Of a DNA stretch of 64,000 nucleotides, positions 27,000 through 37,106 are shown piece by piece. The DNA comes from Francisella persica ATCC VR-331 (GTDB taxonomy: Bacteria; Pseudomonadota; Gammaproteobacteria; Francisellales; Francisellaceae). The notes under the pieces were generated by a model. It was not told the DNA's origin. It made no database searches and saw nothing but the letters and a program-made list of their open reading frames with translations. Every line of letters begins with the position of its first letter. Positions within the stretch are counted from its first letter, which is position 1. The position numbers and the translations under genes are program-made. Where the stretch lies: positions 806,001 to 870,000 of the forward strand of contig NZ_CP013022.1 of NCBI RefSeq assembly GCF_001653955.1, given 5' to 3'.

Positions 27000-28090
27000 G
27001 TATTTACATTAGCAATATAGTTATCATGCAAAACGAAATTTAATTTATATACGGCTTGATAATGTTTTTAAATGATCATAAATTTCTTAATATAGTACTG
27101 AGTTATTTCATAAGTCATGTAGAGTAAAATTCTTAAGTATGCTTTTAATATCAATTTTATTTAGTTTTATCTATCATATATTTATGGCTTAGTTTATCAA
27201 ATGCTTAGAATGATCTTTCTAGTAGTCTGTATTTTAAACAGGAGTAGTTAGTTTAATATCAAAGTATTTAAGGATTAAGCTTAGATATTTTAATAAAAAT
27301 GATATTATGTTATTTTATTAAATAATTTAAATTTAGAGAAAATTGATTTTGTTGATTACTTGGGTTATCGATATAAACACTTTTTATACTAAGTGAAGTA
27401 CTTATAAAAGATGTGGCTATAACAACAAAACTTGTTTTAACTATGCTTATAATAATTTTCATATCTTTATATGCTTTTAGTTACAACAAAATAAAAAATC
27501 CAATAATCGATCTTAGTATATTTTAAAATAAGGACTTTATAGTCTATTTTATGACAAACTTTTTTTGTCGATTAACTATATCATAATTGGATATTTTTTA
27601 CTTGGTCTGTAGTTTTGAAGTATTACTAAAAAGCTAGTTTATATATGGTTATAAGATTTGTATTAAACAGTAGTGATATTAATATCTATAATTTTTGATA
27701 CTCACTATATAGTTATATAACTTTTTGTATCGTTGCTATGGAATATTGTTTTGTATTAGGAATGTATCAAACCTCATGAAATGCGGTATATACTCAGTAA
27801 TTAATAATAAGAAATTAGATAGTGTTAATACAATAAACAATTCTGGCAATGTGACTTCTTCGGCTTTTGCATTTAACTATTTTTACATTAGTTTATGATA
27901 TTCATAACTATGGAATCTATCATCATTGGTTACAAATATTTGAGCAGGCATATTTCTGTATAGTATCTACTAGTGCTGTAGTTTAGATTATAATTGTAGT
28001 ATGGATAGCTTTGAGAATGGATAATATTAGAGAAAAATCCTATTTATCTAATAACTTTGCAAATAGTTTTTATACTAAAAAAAAATTATA
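27000..28090 (+). pseudogene. Decayed MFS drug transporter (DHA2/MdtD-like)
   Basis: The 1.2-kb gap between the ferritin-like gene and tatD holds pieces of one + strand transporter. LEKIDFVDYLG lies near 27340, SYNKIKNPIIDLSIF and NKDFIVYFMTNFFCRLTIS at about 27480-27580, KLDSVNTINNSGN at 27800-27850, and YHHWLQIFEQAYFCIVSTSAVV at 27920-27985. The order and wording follow the middle and end of 14-helix DHA2 pumps (the NPLIDLxLFKNRxF and QxxG blocks). Stops and frame changes occur throughout. Confidence 0.55.
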
Positions 28091-28120
28091 ATACTCTAAA
28101 TATGATATATTTGATAAATT

Positions 28121-28888
28121 ATGATAATAGATTCACATTGTCACCTTAATTATCTAAAGCTTGAGGATATAACTCTTGAGCAAGTTATTAATAATGCAAA
28201 AAATGTCGGTATTGATAAAATTCTCTCAATAGCAGTAGCATGGCATGAAATTGAGGATATACAGAAAATAACTGAAGATTATAGTGACGTTTATTTTTCT
28301 GTAGGGGTGCATCCTAGCGAATTAGATACACATCAGCCAAGTGTTGATGAGATTATAGCACGATCACAACCTCAAAAATGTGTTGCTATTGGCGAGACAG
28401 GCTTAGATTATTACTATAATGCTAGCGATAGTAAAAAAGCACAAATAAATAAATTTGCTAGACATATCCAAGCAGCTAATCAAGTAAATAAGCCTGTAAT
28501 TGTACATACTCGGGCGGCAAAACAAGATACATTAACTATTTTAAAAGCTGAAGGTATCGAAAAATGTGGTGGTATTTTGCATTGTTTCACGGAAGACTAC
28601 GATATGGCAAAAAAAGCTCTAGATATGGGGATGTATATATCTTTTTCAGGGATTTTGACTTTCAAAAATGCTAAAGCTATTCAAGAAACAGCAAAAAAAA
28701 TACCACTAGACAGAATCTTGATCGAGACAGATGCTCCGTATCTAACACCGGTACCGTTGCGTGGAAGACCAAACTATCCAGAATATGTCAAATATGTAGC
28801 ACAGTTTTTGGCTGATTTAAAATCTATATCTTACCAGCAAGTAGCAACACAGACTTATCAAAATACTTGTGAAATTTTCAAATTTTAA
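28121..28888 (+). CDS. tatD: TatD-family metal-dependent DNase
   Basis: 255 residues, TIM-barrel amidohydrolase fold. Metal ligands are visible in order: H6 and H8 in DSHCHL, E92 in GETGLD, H129 in VHTRAA, H154 in LHCFTE and D204 in IETDAPYLTP. Family members are 3'-5' exonucleases used in DNA repair and degradation, or YcfH-like D-tyrosyl hydrolases. Normal length. The gene is flanked by dead genes on both sides. Confidence 0.92.
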   Translation: MIIDSHCHLNYLKLEDITLEQVINNAKNVGIDKILSIAVAWHEIEDIQKITEDYSDVYFSVGVHPSELDTHQPSVDEIIARSQPQKCVAIGETGLDYYYNASDSKKAQINKFARHIQAANQVNKPVIVHTRAAKQDTLTILKAEGIEKCGGILHCFTEDYDMAKKALDMGMYISFSGILTFKNAKAIQETAKKIPLDRILIETDAPYLTPVPLRGRPNYPEYVKYVAQFLADLKSISYQQVATQTYQNTCEIFKF

Positions 28889-29099
28889 GATTAGGCTCTT
28901 AAGTATCAAACAGATTTTGTGCTAATACATAGTTGAGTTGCTAGCAGTTTTTTCAGTATTCTTATTAATATTACTGATGATTGTTAGCATAGTGATGGTA
29001 AACCATATAAGTATCTGAGTATAACTAAACAAACTAGCATTAGTATCTATATATTTAGAACCTAAATCTAATCAAGAAGTATTTGCTGATTTACTTTAA

Positions 29100-29345
29100 A
29101 GTGGTGATCTATATTGAAAAAATAATTTCCTATGTGCAAGTAACTCCAGTCGACCAGCCATATATTACAAGATCATGATGAATGGGTTGTGGTATTAAGA
29201 GGTCAAGCGCAACTTAAACTAGAAGATGAGCACTATAATTTCAAACAAGAACAACATTTATTTATTGCTAAAAACACAAGGCATTGAGTTACTTTTATAA
29301 CTAATCATACTATCTAGTTTACTGTTATTTTGGGAGATTATGATG
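29100..29345 (+). pseudogene. Decayed cupin-domain protein
   Basis: From about 29172 one frame reads LQDHDEWVVVLRGQAQLKLEDE, then QEQHLFIAKNTRH, a typical single cupin with the H-D-E-W start and the IPxxTxH second motif. TGA (after RH) and TAG (after NHTI) stand where tryptophan codons would be expected in living relatives. The upstream part is in another frame. The gene ends at the start of the TauE remnant. Confidence 0.65.
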
Positions 29346-30142
29346 CAACATTTCTTTGCGGATCATTTTTATATCTTATGTATCTTTATTATATCAATTG
29401 ACTTTTTGGCAAGTTTTATCGATACCATATCAGGTGGTGGAGGTTTAATTAGTATTACAGCATTAAGTTTGACATATTTACCAATTGTTACTGTCTTAGG
29501 AACAAATAAGTTTCAAGCTAGCATTGGTACAGGTATGGCAGTTCTTAAATACTATAAAAGTGGTCTTATTGATATCAAAACAGTAATAAGAGGTTTGGTG
29601 GTAAGTTTTATAGGTGCTTATTGTGGGGCACTGCTGACTTTACTGATAAACAATGATTTTATTAATAATATTGTGCTGATATTGCTAATTATTGTTTTTA
29701 TTTTTAGTATAGTTAACAAAAATCTTGGAGTGGCTTAGGGCAAAAAAAAAGAATGTAAGAAGTATTTTTACTCTATTTGGTTTTGTTTTAGGTGCTTATT
29801 ATGGTTTTTTTGGACCTGGTACGGGTAATTTCTGGATTATTGCAATTGTATATTTTATTGGCTATATATTTTTGCGAGCTTCAGGTTATGCTAATAAGGC
29901 TTAATTTGAAAAATAATGTTTTTGCTCTGACTGTTTTTGCGTTAGGATAGGTTAATATCGCTTTTGGACTTTTAATGGTATTAGAAAGTTTCTTTGGTGG
30001 TATCACTGGCTCAAGAATGGTTATTTTAAAGGGTTCAAAATTAGTTAGATCAATATTTATAATTGTTGTTGGTGCCAAGCATTTTGCTTATAATCAAAAT
30101 TATATATTTTGTATAGTTGCATTTTGTGCTCAAATTATTTAA
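29340..30142 (+). pseudogene. TauE/SafE-type anion permease, frameshifted
   Basis: An intact N-terminal half of 132 residues (29340-29738) has the family FIDTISGGGGLISI motif and four hydrophobic helices. The match then continues in another frame after an A9 tract at about 29742-29750 (KNVRSIFTLFGFVLGAYYGFFGPGTGNFW) and in a third frame to a stop near 30142 (LESFFGGITGSRMVI). TauE/SafE proteins export sulfite and related sulfur anions. At least two frameshifts make it inactive. Confidence 0.75.
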
Positions 30143-30203
30143 ATAAATCTTAATGTTAATGATTATCTAGTAATGTTATAATGTGTCAATATATTTATAA
30201 CAT

Positions 30204-31138
30204 ATGTTAATTGCTATGGATAATCAAAAAGCATTAGAAATAAAAAATCTTACCAAAATTTATAAAGATGGTTTTAAGGCTGTTGATGATATCAGTTTTG
30301 AAGTCAAAAAAGGTGATTTTTTTGCACTTTTGGGACCAAATGGTGCTGGTAAGTCGACAACCCTAGGAATGATATCCTCACTTGTAAATAAAACATCTGG
30401 TCAAATCAAGATTTTTGGTCACGATATAGATACTAATTATATCCAAGCTAGGAAGTACCTAGGTGTAATGACTCAAGAAATAAACCTTAATATCTTTGAA
30501 AAACCAATAGATGTACTCATTACCCAAGCAGGATTTTTTGGGATTGCTAAAAAAGAAGCAATTGTGTATGCTGAAGAGTTATTAAAAAAGTTGATCTTTA
30601 TGATAAGCATAATACCCAAGTAAGATTCCTATCTGGAGGGATGAAAAGAAGGTTAATGGTGGTGCGTGCGCTAATTCACAAACCAAAGCTATTAATCTTA
30701 GATGAGCCAACTGCAGGAGTTGATGTTGAGCTTAGAAATTCATTGTGGGAGATGATTTCAGAATTTCATAGAGAAGGTTTGACAATAATTTTGACAACTC
30801 ACTATCTAGAAGAGGCTGAATCGATGTGTAAACATGTCGCGCTTATTAACAAGGGTAAGTTATGTGTTAATACAGATATGAGGACTTTCTTAAAATCAGC
30901 AGATAAGTATACTTATATCTTTGACCTTAAAGATAAATGTCAGCAAGAGATAAAACTAGACTTAGGTGAGGTTAAGCGTGTTGATGATTATACAATCGAG
31001 GTTGAAGTTTCAAAAGGAGTAGTACTTAATCAAATATTTGCTGAACTAACTAGCAAGTATGATTTAGATGTTTTATATGTGCGTACAAAATCAGCTAAGT
31101 TAGAGAAGTTATTTATTGAATTAGCAAGAAATAAATAG
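30204..31138 (+). pseudogene. yadG: YadG-like ABC ATPase broken by one frameshift
   Basis: Two frames together make a complete ABC-2 type ATPase. The first (30204-30623) has Walker A GPNGAGKST and the Q loop; the second (30641-31138) has SGGMKRRL, Walker B LLILDEPTAG and the H-loop LTTHYLEE. The break is at an A6 run near 30585-30590; one more A restores LLKKVDLYDKHN and a full 311-residue protein. It may be a recent mutation, a sequencing error in a homopolymer, or slippage. The partner permease downstream is intact. Confidence 0.8.
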
Positions 31139-31146
31139 GTAAATTT

Positions 31147-31926
31147 ATGAATTTAAGAGATTATTGGATAACATACATAACGATTTTTAATCGTGAGTGT
31201 AAAAGGGTCTTTAGAATATGGCCACAAACTTTACTTCCTTCGGTGGTAACAATAGTTTTATATTTTTTGATTTTTGGTAAGGTTGTCGGGTCGCGTATAG
31301 GTAGTATGGGAGATGGGGTTACTTATATGCATTTTATTACTCCAGGCCTTATAATTATGGCAGTAATTCAAAACTCATATGGTAATGTTGTTAGCTCTTT
31401 CTTTGGTATTCGTTTTAGTAAAGCTATAGAAGAATTGTTAGTGTCACCTGTTAGTAATCATGTAATAGTGCTAGGATATATTTCTGGTGGTATATTTAGA
31501 GGTTTTATTGTTGGAATGTTTGTTAGTATAGTAGCATTTCTATTAGGTGGCTTTACTACTATACACAACGTAACTTTGGTTTTATCTGGCTTTATATTTT
31601 GTGGTGCTTTATTTTCTCTAGGTGGCTTGATAAATGCGATATTTTCACAAAAGTTTGATGATACTACAATATTTCCTACATTTATACTTACACCACTTAT
31701 CTATTTAGGCGGAGTATTTTATAATATAAATAATTTAACTAGCTTTTGGCATTTTTTATCATCTTGTAATCCATTATTTTATATAGTTGATTTCGTGAGA
31801 TATGGTTTTATAGGTGTCTCTACAGTTAATCCATATTTTGCATTTTCAGCAATAGTTATTTTCACATTTTTATTATACTATCTATGTTGGTATTTACTTG
31901 AGAAAGGTATTAGATTGAAAGCTTAG
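31147..31926 (+). CDS. yadH: ABC-2 type permease YadH
   Basis: 259 residues, six hydrophobic segments. It matches E. coli YadH block by block: FRIWPQTLLPSVVTIVLYFLIFG, GSRIG, FITPGLIIMAVI, SFFGIRFSKAIEELLVSPV, FDDTTIFPTFILTPLIYLGG. It should pair with the YadG ATPase directly upstream to form an exporter of unknown substrate. With that ATPase frameshifted, the permease may be without energy supply unless the frameshift is suppressed. Confidence 0.88.
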   Translation: MNLRDYWITYITIFNRECKRVFRIWPQTLLPSVVTIVLYFLIFGKVVGSRIGSMGDGVTYMHFITPGLIIMAVIQNSYGNVVSSFFGIRFSKAIEELLVSPVSNHVIVLGYISGGIFRGFIVGMFVSIVAFLLGGFTTIHNVTLVLSGFIFCGALFSLGGLINAIFSQKFDDTTIFPTFILTPLIYLGGVFYNINNLTSFWHFLSSCNPLFYIVDFVRYGFIGVSTVNPYFAFSAIVIFTFLLYYLCWYLLEKGIRLKA

Positions 31927-31936
31927 TTTAGAGCTC

Positions 31937-32884
31937 TTATTTATCTTTTACTCTATGTACTTGACGAATAATATATAGTGGTCTGTGCTTTGTTTCGATA
32001 AATATTCTTCCTATATAACTACCTAGCATCCCAATACCTATCATTTGTAAACCACTAAAGAATAATATAAAGGTCACTAATGATGGGTAACCTGGAACAT
32101 CAGCACCGAATAATAATGATTTTAGAACTATTATAGAACCATAGATAAAGCTTATAAGTGCGACAAAAACACCAATATATGACCATATCTCTAGAGGAGC
32201 ACGACTAAAACTAGTGATGCCATCTATAGAAAACTTAAAGAGCTTCCAATAATTCCATTTAGTTTGCCCAGCAGCTCTTTCTTCTCTGGCGTGGTAAACT
32301 ATTTTTTCTTTAAAACCTATCCAAGTAAGTAGCCCTTTATTAAAGCGTATTTTCTCTTTGAGTTCTAAAAAAGCATTAACAGCAGCTCTATTTAACAATC
32401 TATAGTCACCAGCATTAGGAGTTAGTTTAGTGTCACTAATTCTATTCATAACTCTATAAAAAAGCCCAGCAGTGTGTTTTTTAGTTGAAGTATCTGTATC
32501 ACGATTTTCTCTAACAGCGGTTACAACCTCATAGCCATCTAACCAATGATGTACCATTTCTAAAATAAGCTCTGGTGGATCCTGTAGATCAGCATCTATT
32601 GATATTGCAGCATCACCTTTACAGTTTGCAAAACCAGCAAACAAGGCTGCTTCTTTACCAAAATTGCGTGATAAATCAACTACAGCAATCTCAGGAATGT
32701 TTTTTTGTTTTTCTAAAAGTAGTTCAAGAGTATTATCATTACTACCATCGTTTACAAATACAAGTTCGTACTTGGTTGGAAGTTTTTCAAGGATTGGCAT
32801 AAGTCTAGTAAACAAATGTTCTATGCCTTCTGATTCATCTTTTACGGGTATTATTATACTTGTTAGCTTATCTTTATTATCCAT
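31937..32884 (-). CDS. Polyprenyl-phosphate glycosyltransferase (GtrB/DPM1/ArnC-type)
   Basis: 315 residues. An N-terminal GT2 domain (SIIIPVKDESEGIEHLF, FVNDGSNDNTLELL, ISIDADLQDPPELI) is followed by two C-terminal membrane helices (about 235-295). This architecture makes undecaprenyl-phosphate-linked sugars as donors for periplasmic glycosyltransferases. Francisella FlmF1 and FlmF2 are such enzymes, and flmF1 lies near manB in F. novicida as I recall, so this may be flmF1. No dedicated GT-C or flippase partner is adjacent. Convergent with yadH, 11 bases apart. Confidence 0.82.
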   Translation of the reverse strand: MDNKDKLTSIIIPVKDESEGIEHLFTRLMPILEKLPTKYELVFVNDGSNDNTLELLLEKQKNIPEIAVVDLSRNFGKEAALFAGFANCKGDAAISIDADLQDPPELILEMVHHWLDGYEVVTAVRENRDTDTSTKKHTAGLFYRVMNRISDTKLTPNAGDYRLLNRAAVNAFLELKEKIRFNKGLLTWIGFKEKIVYHAREERAAGQTKWNYWKLFKFSIDGITSFSRAPLEIWSYIGVFVALISFIYGSIIVLKSLLFGADVPGYPSLVTFILFFSGLQMIGIGMLGSYIGRIFIETKHRPLYIIRQVHRVKDK

Positions 32885-33028
32885 AGAATTAATGTACTTA
32901 TAACTATTTTGTTAGTTATTTTAAATGTATCAGTAGCGTTGGGCAACTTTATTTGTTTAATAAAACTATAATTTATTTTTGTTTGTAAATATAAGTCAAA
33001 CGATTATTATGCTAACAAGTCTTTTTGC

Positions 33029-33034
33029 TATAAT
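33029..33034 (+). promoter_or_regulatory. Extended -10 promoter of nadK
   Basis: TGCTATAAT (TATAAT at 33029-33034 with TG one base upstream) lies 33 bases before the nadK start. No clear -35 box, which the extended -10 can replace. Confidence 0.45.
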
Positions 33035-33066
33035 ACAATTCAAGTTTGTTTTAAAGTATATAAAAG

Positions 33067-33957
33067 ATGGTTTTCAAATATAATAAGGTTGCAATTATTG
33101 GTAAGCATTATAAAAAAGAAGTAAGTCAAATGATTGAAATCTTATATGTTTTTTTACAGCAACAAAACTTAGAAATAACTATAGAAAATGATACAGCAGC
33201 TGATACTTCACTTGTAAATATTGCCACTGCAAGCCTAAAAGAGATTGCGTTAAGGTGTGATGTTGCAATAGTGGTTGGTGGAGATGGTAATTTTCTTAAA
33301 GCATCTAGAGTTTTAGCTTTGTATAGTAATATTCCAATTATAGGTATAAATAAAGGCAAACTAGGTTTTTTGACAACCCTTGCTGCAAATGATAATACAT
33401 TAAAAAATGACCTTTATGCAATATTAAAGGGTGATAGCTCAGTGACAAAGATAAGTATGCTAAAGTGCCGTGTTGATAATAATTTACGCGCACCATTAGA
33501 GGCATCTATCGCCTTAAATGAAATAGCAATAACAGCTAGCAGAGGTTTGATGTTTGGCCTGAAAGTGTTTATCGATGGTCGGTATGCTTTTGATCAAAAA
33601 GGTGATGGACTTATTGTATCTACACCTACTGGTTCAACAGCACATGCAATGTCAGCTGGTGGACCAATTTTAAATCCTAATCAAAATAGTGTAGTTTTGG
33701 TACCAATATGTTCACATTCATTAAATAGTAGGCCTTTAGTTATCTCAGATGAAAGTATTATTGATATTTATATAACAGAATATAATGACCCTGAACCAGT
33801 TTTGAGTATTGATGGTAGACATGATACTATCCTCAAATCTCATCAGAAAGTAACTATCCAGAAAGCGCGGAAGAAAGTTACAGTCTTGCATACAAAAGAT
33901 TATAGCTATTATGACACTCTAAGAGAAAAATTAGGTTGGAGTAAGGTACTGTTCTAA
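33067..33957 (+). CDS. nadK: NAD kinase
   Basis: 296 residues. The family signature GGDGN is at 71-75, followed by [11 protein letters not shown] and the glycine-rich [15 protein letters not shown]. It phosphorylates NAD to NADP using ATP in the cytoplasm. Normal length for gammaproteobacterial NadK. It is a single gene with dead genes downstream. Confidence 0.95.
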   Translation: MVFKYNKVAIIGKHYKKEVSQMIEILYVFLQQQNLEITIENDTAADTSLVNIATASLKEIALRCDVAIVVGGDGNFLKASRVLALYSNIPIIGINKGKLGFLTTLAANDNTLKNDLYAILKGDSSVTKISMLKCRVDNNLRAPLEASIALNEIAITASRGLMFGLKVFIDGRYAFDQKGDGLIVSTPTGSTAHAMSAGGPILNPNQNSVVLVPICSHSLNSRPLVISDESIIDIYITEYNDPEPVLSIDGRHDTILKSHQKVTIQKARKKVTVLHTKDYSYYDTLREKLGWSKVLF

Positions 33958-34095
33958 AAAAGTTTAACTAATATAATTACTACAAAAATAGTGATAAAAA
34001 TAGCTGAAGTAAATTTATATCTTTAAAATATTTTTTAAAAAATACTTGTCTAAGCTTAAACAACAATAGCAAACCAAATAAATGTACTAAGAACT

Positions 34096-35148
34096 ATGGA
34101 TATCCCGATGGCTAATCAGATTATGCGACCCTTTTGATTATGAATGGCAAATTTTTTAGAGAAAGAGCTACTAGATAATGGTATTGCTATTACTTGGTGA
34201 AAAAGTTGTCTGCTTTGAATCTGATAAAGTCTTATTTGAGTCTTGTAAAGAGATAAAAACAAATTTGGCTGTTTTTAGCTATAAGTAGGTATTGATTTAA
34301 ACTGATCATATTATTATAAATAATAATTATCAAACATTTGATAAAAATATTTATGCTGCTGGTGATGCTATTTTGGTTAAAAATGCTCTTACAGCTTATG
34401 ATTTTAACTCGCCTTTGACAGGTCCTGCTAACAGGTCATCTGATAGCAGATCATATCAATAGCCATAATAGTAAATAAAAAGGCTATATTACTCATCTAT
34501 TATTATAATATACTAGTGCTGCAACAGGTCTAAACAAGGCTTGGATTAAGTTTTATAACTTAGATATTGACTATAAGGTCGCTTATACTGCACCATTTGA
34601 TAGAGTCAGCATTATGCCAAATGCAGTAAATGCTTTTACAAAAATATTATTTGAGAAAAATATAGGTAAGCTGCTAGGAGCACGAGTTATAGTTAGAGAA
34701 ATTGTTGATAAAAGAGCAGATGTATTTGCTACAGCTATCAAAGCAGGGATGAAAGTTGAGGATTTACAAGATTTTTAGTATACTATGCACTAGGTGCTTA
34801 AATAGTAAAGACATAGTCAACCATGCATGTTATGTTGCCAATAACTTGCTTAAAGGTGATTTTAAGCAAGTTGCTTTTACCCAAGTTGAAGAATTATTAG
34901 CACAAAGTGCACAAATTATCGATGTAAGAGTAAGAGAGAGTAGCGAAACTCGTCGAGGTATGCTAACAAAATGTAACATATCTTTGTCTGAAATAAGAAC
35001 TAGACTATCAGAATTTGATAAAATAAGCCTGTATATGTGCATTGTAAAACATGGAGAGAGATCATATAATGTCGTTTTAATGCTACAACAACACGGCTAC
35101 AATGCATATAATATTGCCAGTGGCTATAATTATGATCTTAACATTTAA
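34096..35148 (+). pseudogene. CoA-disulfide reductase/rhodanese fusion, decayed
   Basis: A + strand remnant lacking the N-terminal FAD half. Pieces read MANFLEKELLDNGIAI (about 34145-34190), LFESCKEIKTNLAVF, YQTFDKNIYAAGDAILVKNA (the second FAD motif, 34330-34385), AATGLNKAWIKFYNLDIDYKV and APFDRVSIMPNAV, then a C-terminal rhodanese domain QVEELLAQSAQIIDVR. The last 130 codons (34756-35148) still form an open frame, but the rhodanese active-site Cys is missing: the corresponding MCIVKHGERSYN should contain a CxxGxR loop. These enzymes reduce CoA disulfides or polysulfides. Confidence 0.75.
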
Positions 35149-35167
35149 TAATGTTAAGATCATAATT
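35128..35167. repeat. Perfect 18-bp hairpin at the end of the dead reductase gene
   Basis: AATTATGATCTTAACATT at 35128-35145 and its exact complement AATGTTAAGATCATAATT at 35150-35167 flank a TAAT loop. No T-tract follows on either side. The left arm encodes the last residues of the rhodanese remnant and its stop lies in the loop. Confidence 0.9.
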
Positions 35168-35259
35168 GATACTATTGAGCGTATGACAGGTAAAAAAATC
35201 CTTTACTAAATCAAAAAAGTATTTTAAAGTAATGTGGTGGTTACATACTAAGGAGAATT

Positions 35260-35768
35260 ATGATTTTCAGACAACTAATCAACAGAGATACTTATACTTT
35301 AGCACTAGATAAGCAGTAATGATTAATGTATCTTAGCTGCTAAAAAAGCTAGACCTTAAACTGGTCTACGTAATAGAACTTATGTTCGCGCTGAGCGCAT
35401 GTTACTGTCGGTGGTGAAGGGTATGCAACCAAAAAAAGTATAAAAAGTATTTGATGGAGATATCCTAGAGTTTGGTAACTATCAACTAAAAGCTTTATAT
35501 GCTCTAGGTCATATGATGGCTCGTATGCAGCATATGATAGCATTATTAATAAGATAATGACTTCCAGGTAGTACAATTATTTGTCCTGGTCATGACTATA
35601 TGGTATAACTGTAGTAATGTTGCGGAAGAGAGACAAAAATAATCTAAGATTAAAGGCCTAAATCACTAGATGAGTACGCTAGGTTAATGGCTTATTTAAA
35701 GCTGCCACTGCCAAACTATATAGATATTGCAAGTTCTAGCAAATTTAAAATGTGGTAAGGAAGAATAA
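35260..35768 (+). pseudogene. MBL-fold hydrolase (persulfide dioxygenase-like), decayed
   Basis: The gene keeps an AAGGAG ribosome site and a start MIFRQLINRDTYT, then falls apart. Later pieces FDGDILEFGNYQLKALY, PGSTIICPGHDY and SLDEYARLMAYLKLPLPNYIDIA correspond to the second half of ETHE1/Blh-type metallo-beta-lactamase-fold enzymes. The THxHxDH metal site is gone. It sits between a CoA-disulfide reductase and a TauE/SafE remnant, so the three probably formed a sulfide/persulfide handling operon. Confidence 0.7.
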
Positions 35769-35769
35769 A

Positions 35770-36501
35770 ATGTTTTTGATAATTTTTGGCTTTATTTGTG
35801 TAATTGCACTAGGACTGACAGGCGGCGGCTCAATTTTAGCAGTTCTTTTACTTACTATGGTGTTTAGATTTTCATAGCGCTGTTTTACAATATCTTTGCT
35901 TGTGGTTGGTTTTAAGCAATTTTTAGTCTTGTAGTAAATTATAAGCAGTATGATATACACACTAAATAGCGGCGGCTATAATGATTATTACATGGGTTAT
36001 TTTTACACCAATAGGTAGTTATATCTCTCAAGGTTTGTCAGATAAACTATTAATATTAAGCTTTTCGATACTTATGATTTTTATATGTGTTTGGAACTTA
36101 ATAAAAATGTAAGTAATGTTAGGATCAGAGAAATCAGTTTGTAAGAATATAGGTCCAAGATTTATAGTAGCATTATTTTAATTAGGTGGTGTTTTATTGG
36201 TACATTAACTGGTTTTTTTGCGTTGGTGACGGTTTTAAATCGTGCCTACATTAGTTTTTTATAACAGTACTGCCATTTAAAGAGCTTTTTAGTGATATTT
36301 GTTGTATCAATATATCTGATTTGTATCTCATTATGATGAGACTATTATGAACTGGTATATCTTGACTATGTTTGTAGTTTAGTGGTACTATTGGGATGCT
36401 TTTAGCAACTAAAGTCAAAAAAAAGTCTCAATTATAAAGTTTTATAAACAATATTCGCTATTATTTTAGTGATATTAGGTGTAATAATTTATTTAATTTA
36501 A
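35770..36501 (+). pseudogene. Second TauE/SafE permease, decayed
   Basis: It starts at an ATG two bases after the MBL remnant: FLIIFGFICVIALGLTGGGS, the SafE signature, then ILAVLLLTMVFRFS and an internal TAG. Later fragments (GTLTGFFALVTVLNRAY near 36195-36250, ILVILGVIIYLI at the end) are in different frames. Distinct from the copy at 29340. The 3' end overlaps the stop of the convergent oxygenase gene. Confidence 0.65.
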
Positions 36502-37106
36502 TTAGTTTTTAGCCAACCCGTAATACTAAATCTTTTATTCTCGGTAAGTACTGGTAAGACTTCATGTTCAATACTTTTACTATCAAAAAGAATTATTTTG
36601 CCATCAGTTGGAAATATCTCTAGTGTTTGATCTTTAAAGTATAGTTTTAGTTGTCCACCAAAACAATCTTGCCAATCTTTATTAAGGTAGCAAACTATTG
36701 ATATGGTGCGACAATCATCGTTTTGAAAAGTATCAATGTGTTTTTTGTAAAATGATCCTTGAGGATAAATAGCATAATGAAACTCTTTAGTAACAATTCC
36801 AGCAAAGCAGGTTTTATTAATATACTCAATAAAGCTATTTATTTTTTCAAAAAATACTTGCGCATATTTTGTCTCGTCTAGCCAAAAAATAAAATCATTT
36901 CGTATTGATCTTTCGAGATTTTCATTTAAACGATTACCGACAGCAGATTTTTTGAAATAATCTTCCTGATAAAGCTTTTCTAGCTGTTGTCTTAATTTAC
37001 TGGTTTCATAAGTTGTTAGCCAGTTATCAATGATGCAGAAACCATTGTTGAGATAATCATTAATTATTTTTTCATAGAAAGGATTAATAGCAAGTAAATC
37101 AGACAT
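36498..37106 (-). CDS. 2OG-Fe(II) oxygenase (prolyl 4-hydroxylase-like)
   Basis: 202 residues. The iron triad is visible as H123-x-D125 (FYKKHIDTF) and H181 (KSIEHEV), with R192 (KRFSITGW) for 2-oxoglutarate. The jelly-roll wording (YAIYPQGSFYKKHID, RTISIVCYLNKDW, FGGQLKLYF) matches the P4Hc family. Bacterial members hydroxylate elongation factor Tu or ribosomal proteins in some species; the target here is unknown. It is the only intact gene in a 4.7-kb decayed stretch, which suggests it is under selection. Confidence 0.85.
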   Translation of the reverse strand: MSDLLAINPFYEKIINDYLNNGFCIIDNWLTTYETSKLRQQLEKLYQEDYFKKSAVGNRLNENLERSIRNDFIFWLDETKYAQVFFEKINSFIEYINKTCFAGIVTKEFHYAIYPQGSFYKKHIDTFQNDDCRTISIVCYLNKDWQDCFGGQLKLYFKDQTLEIFPTDGKIILFDSKSIEHEVLPVLTENKRFSITGWLKTN

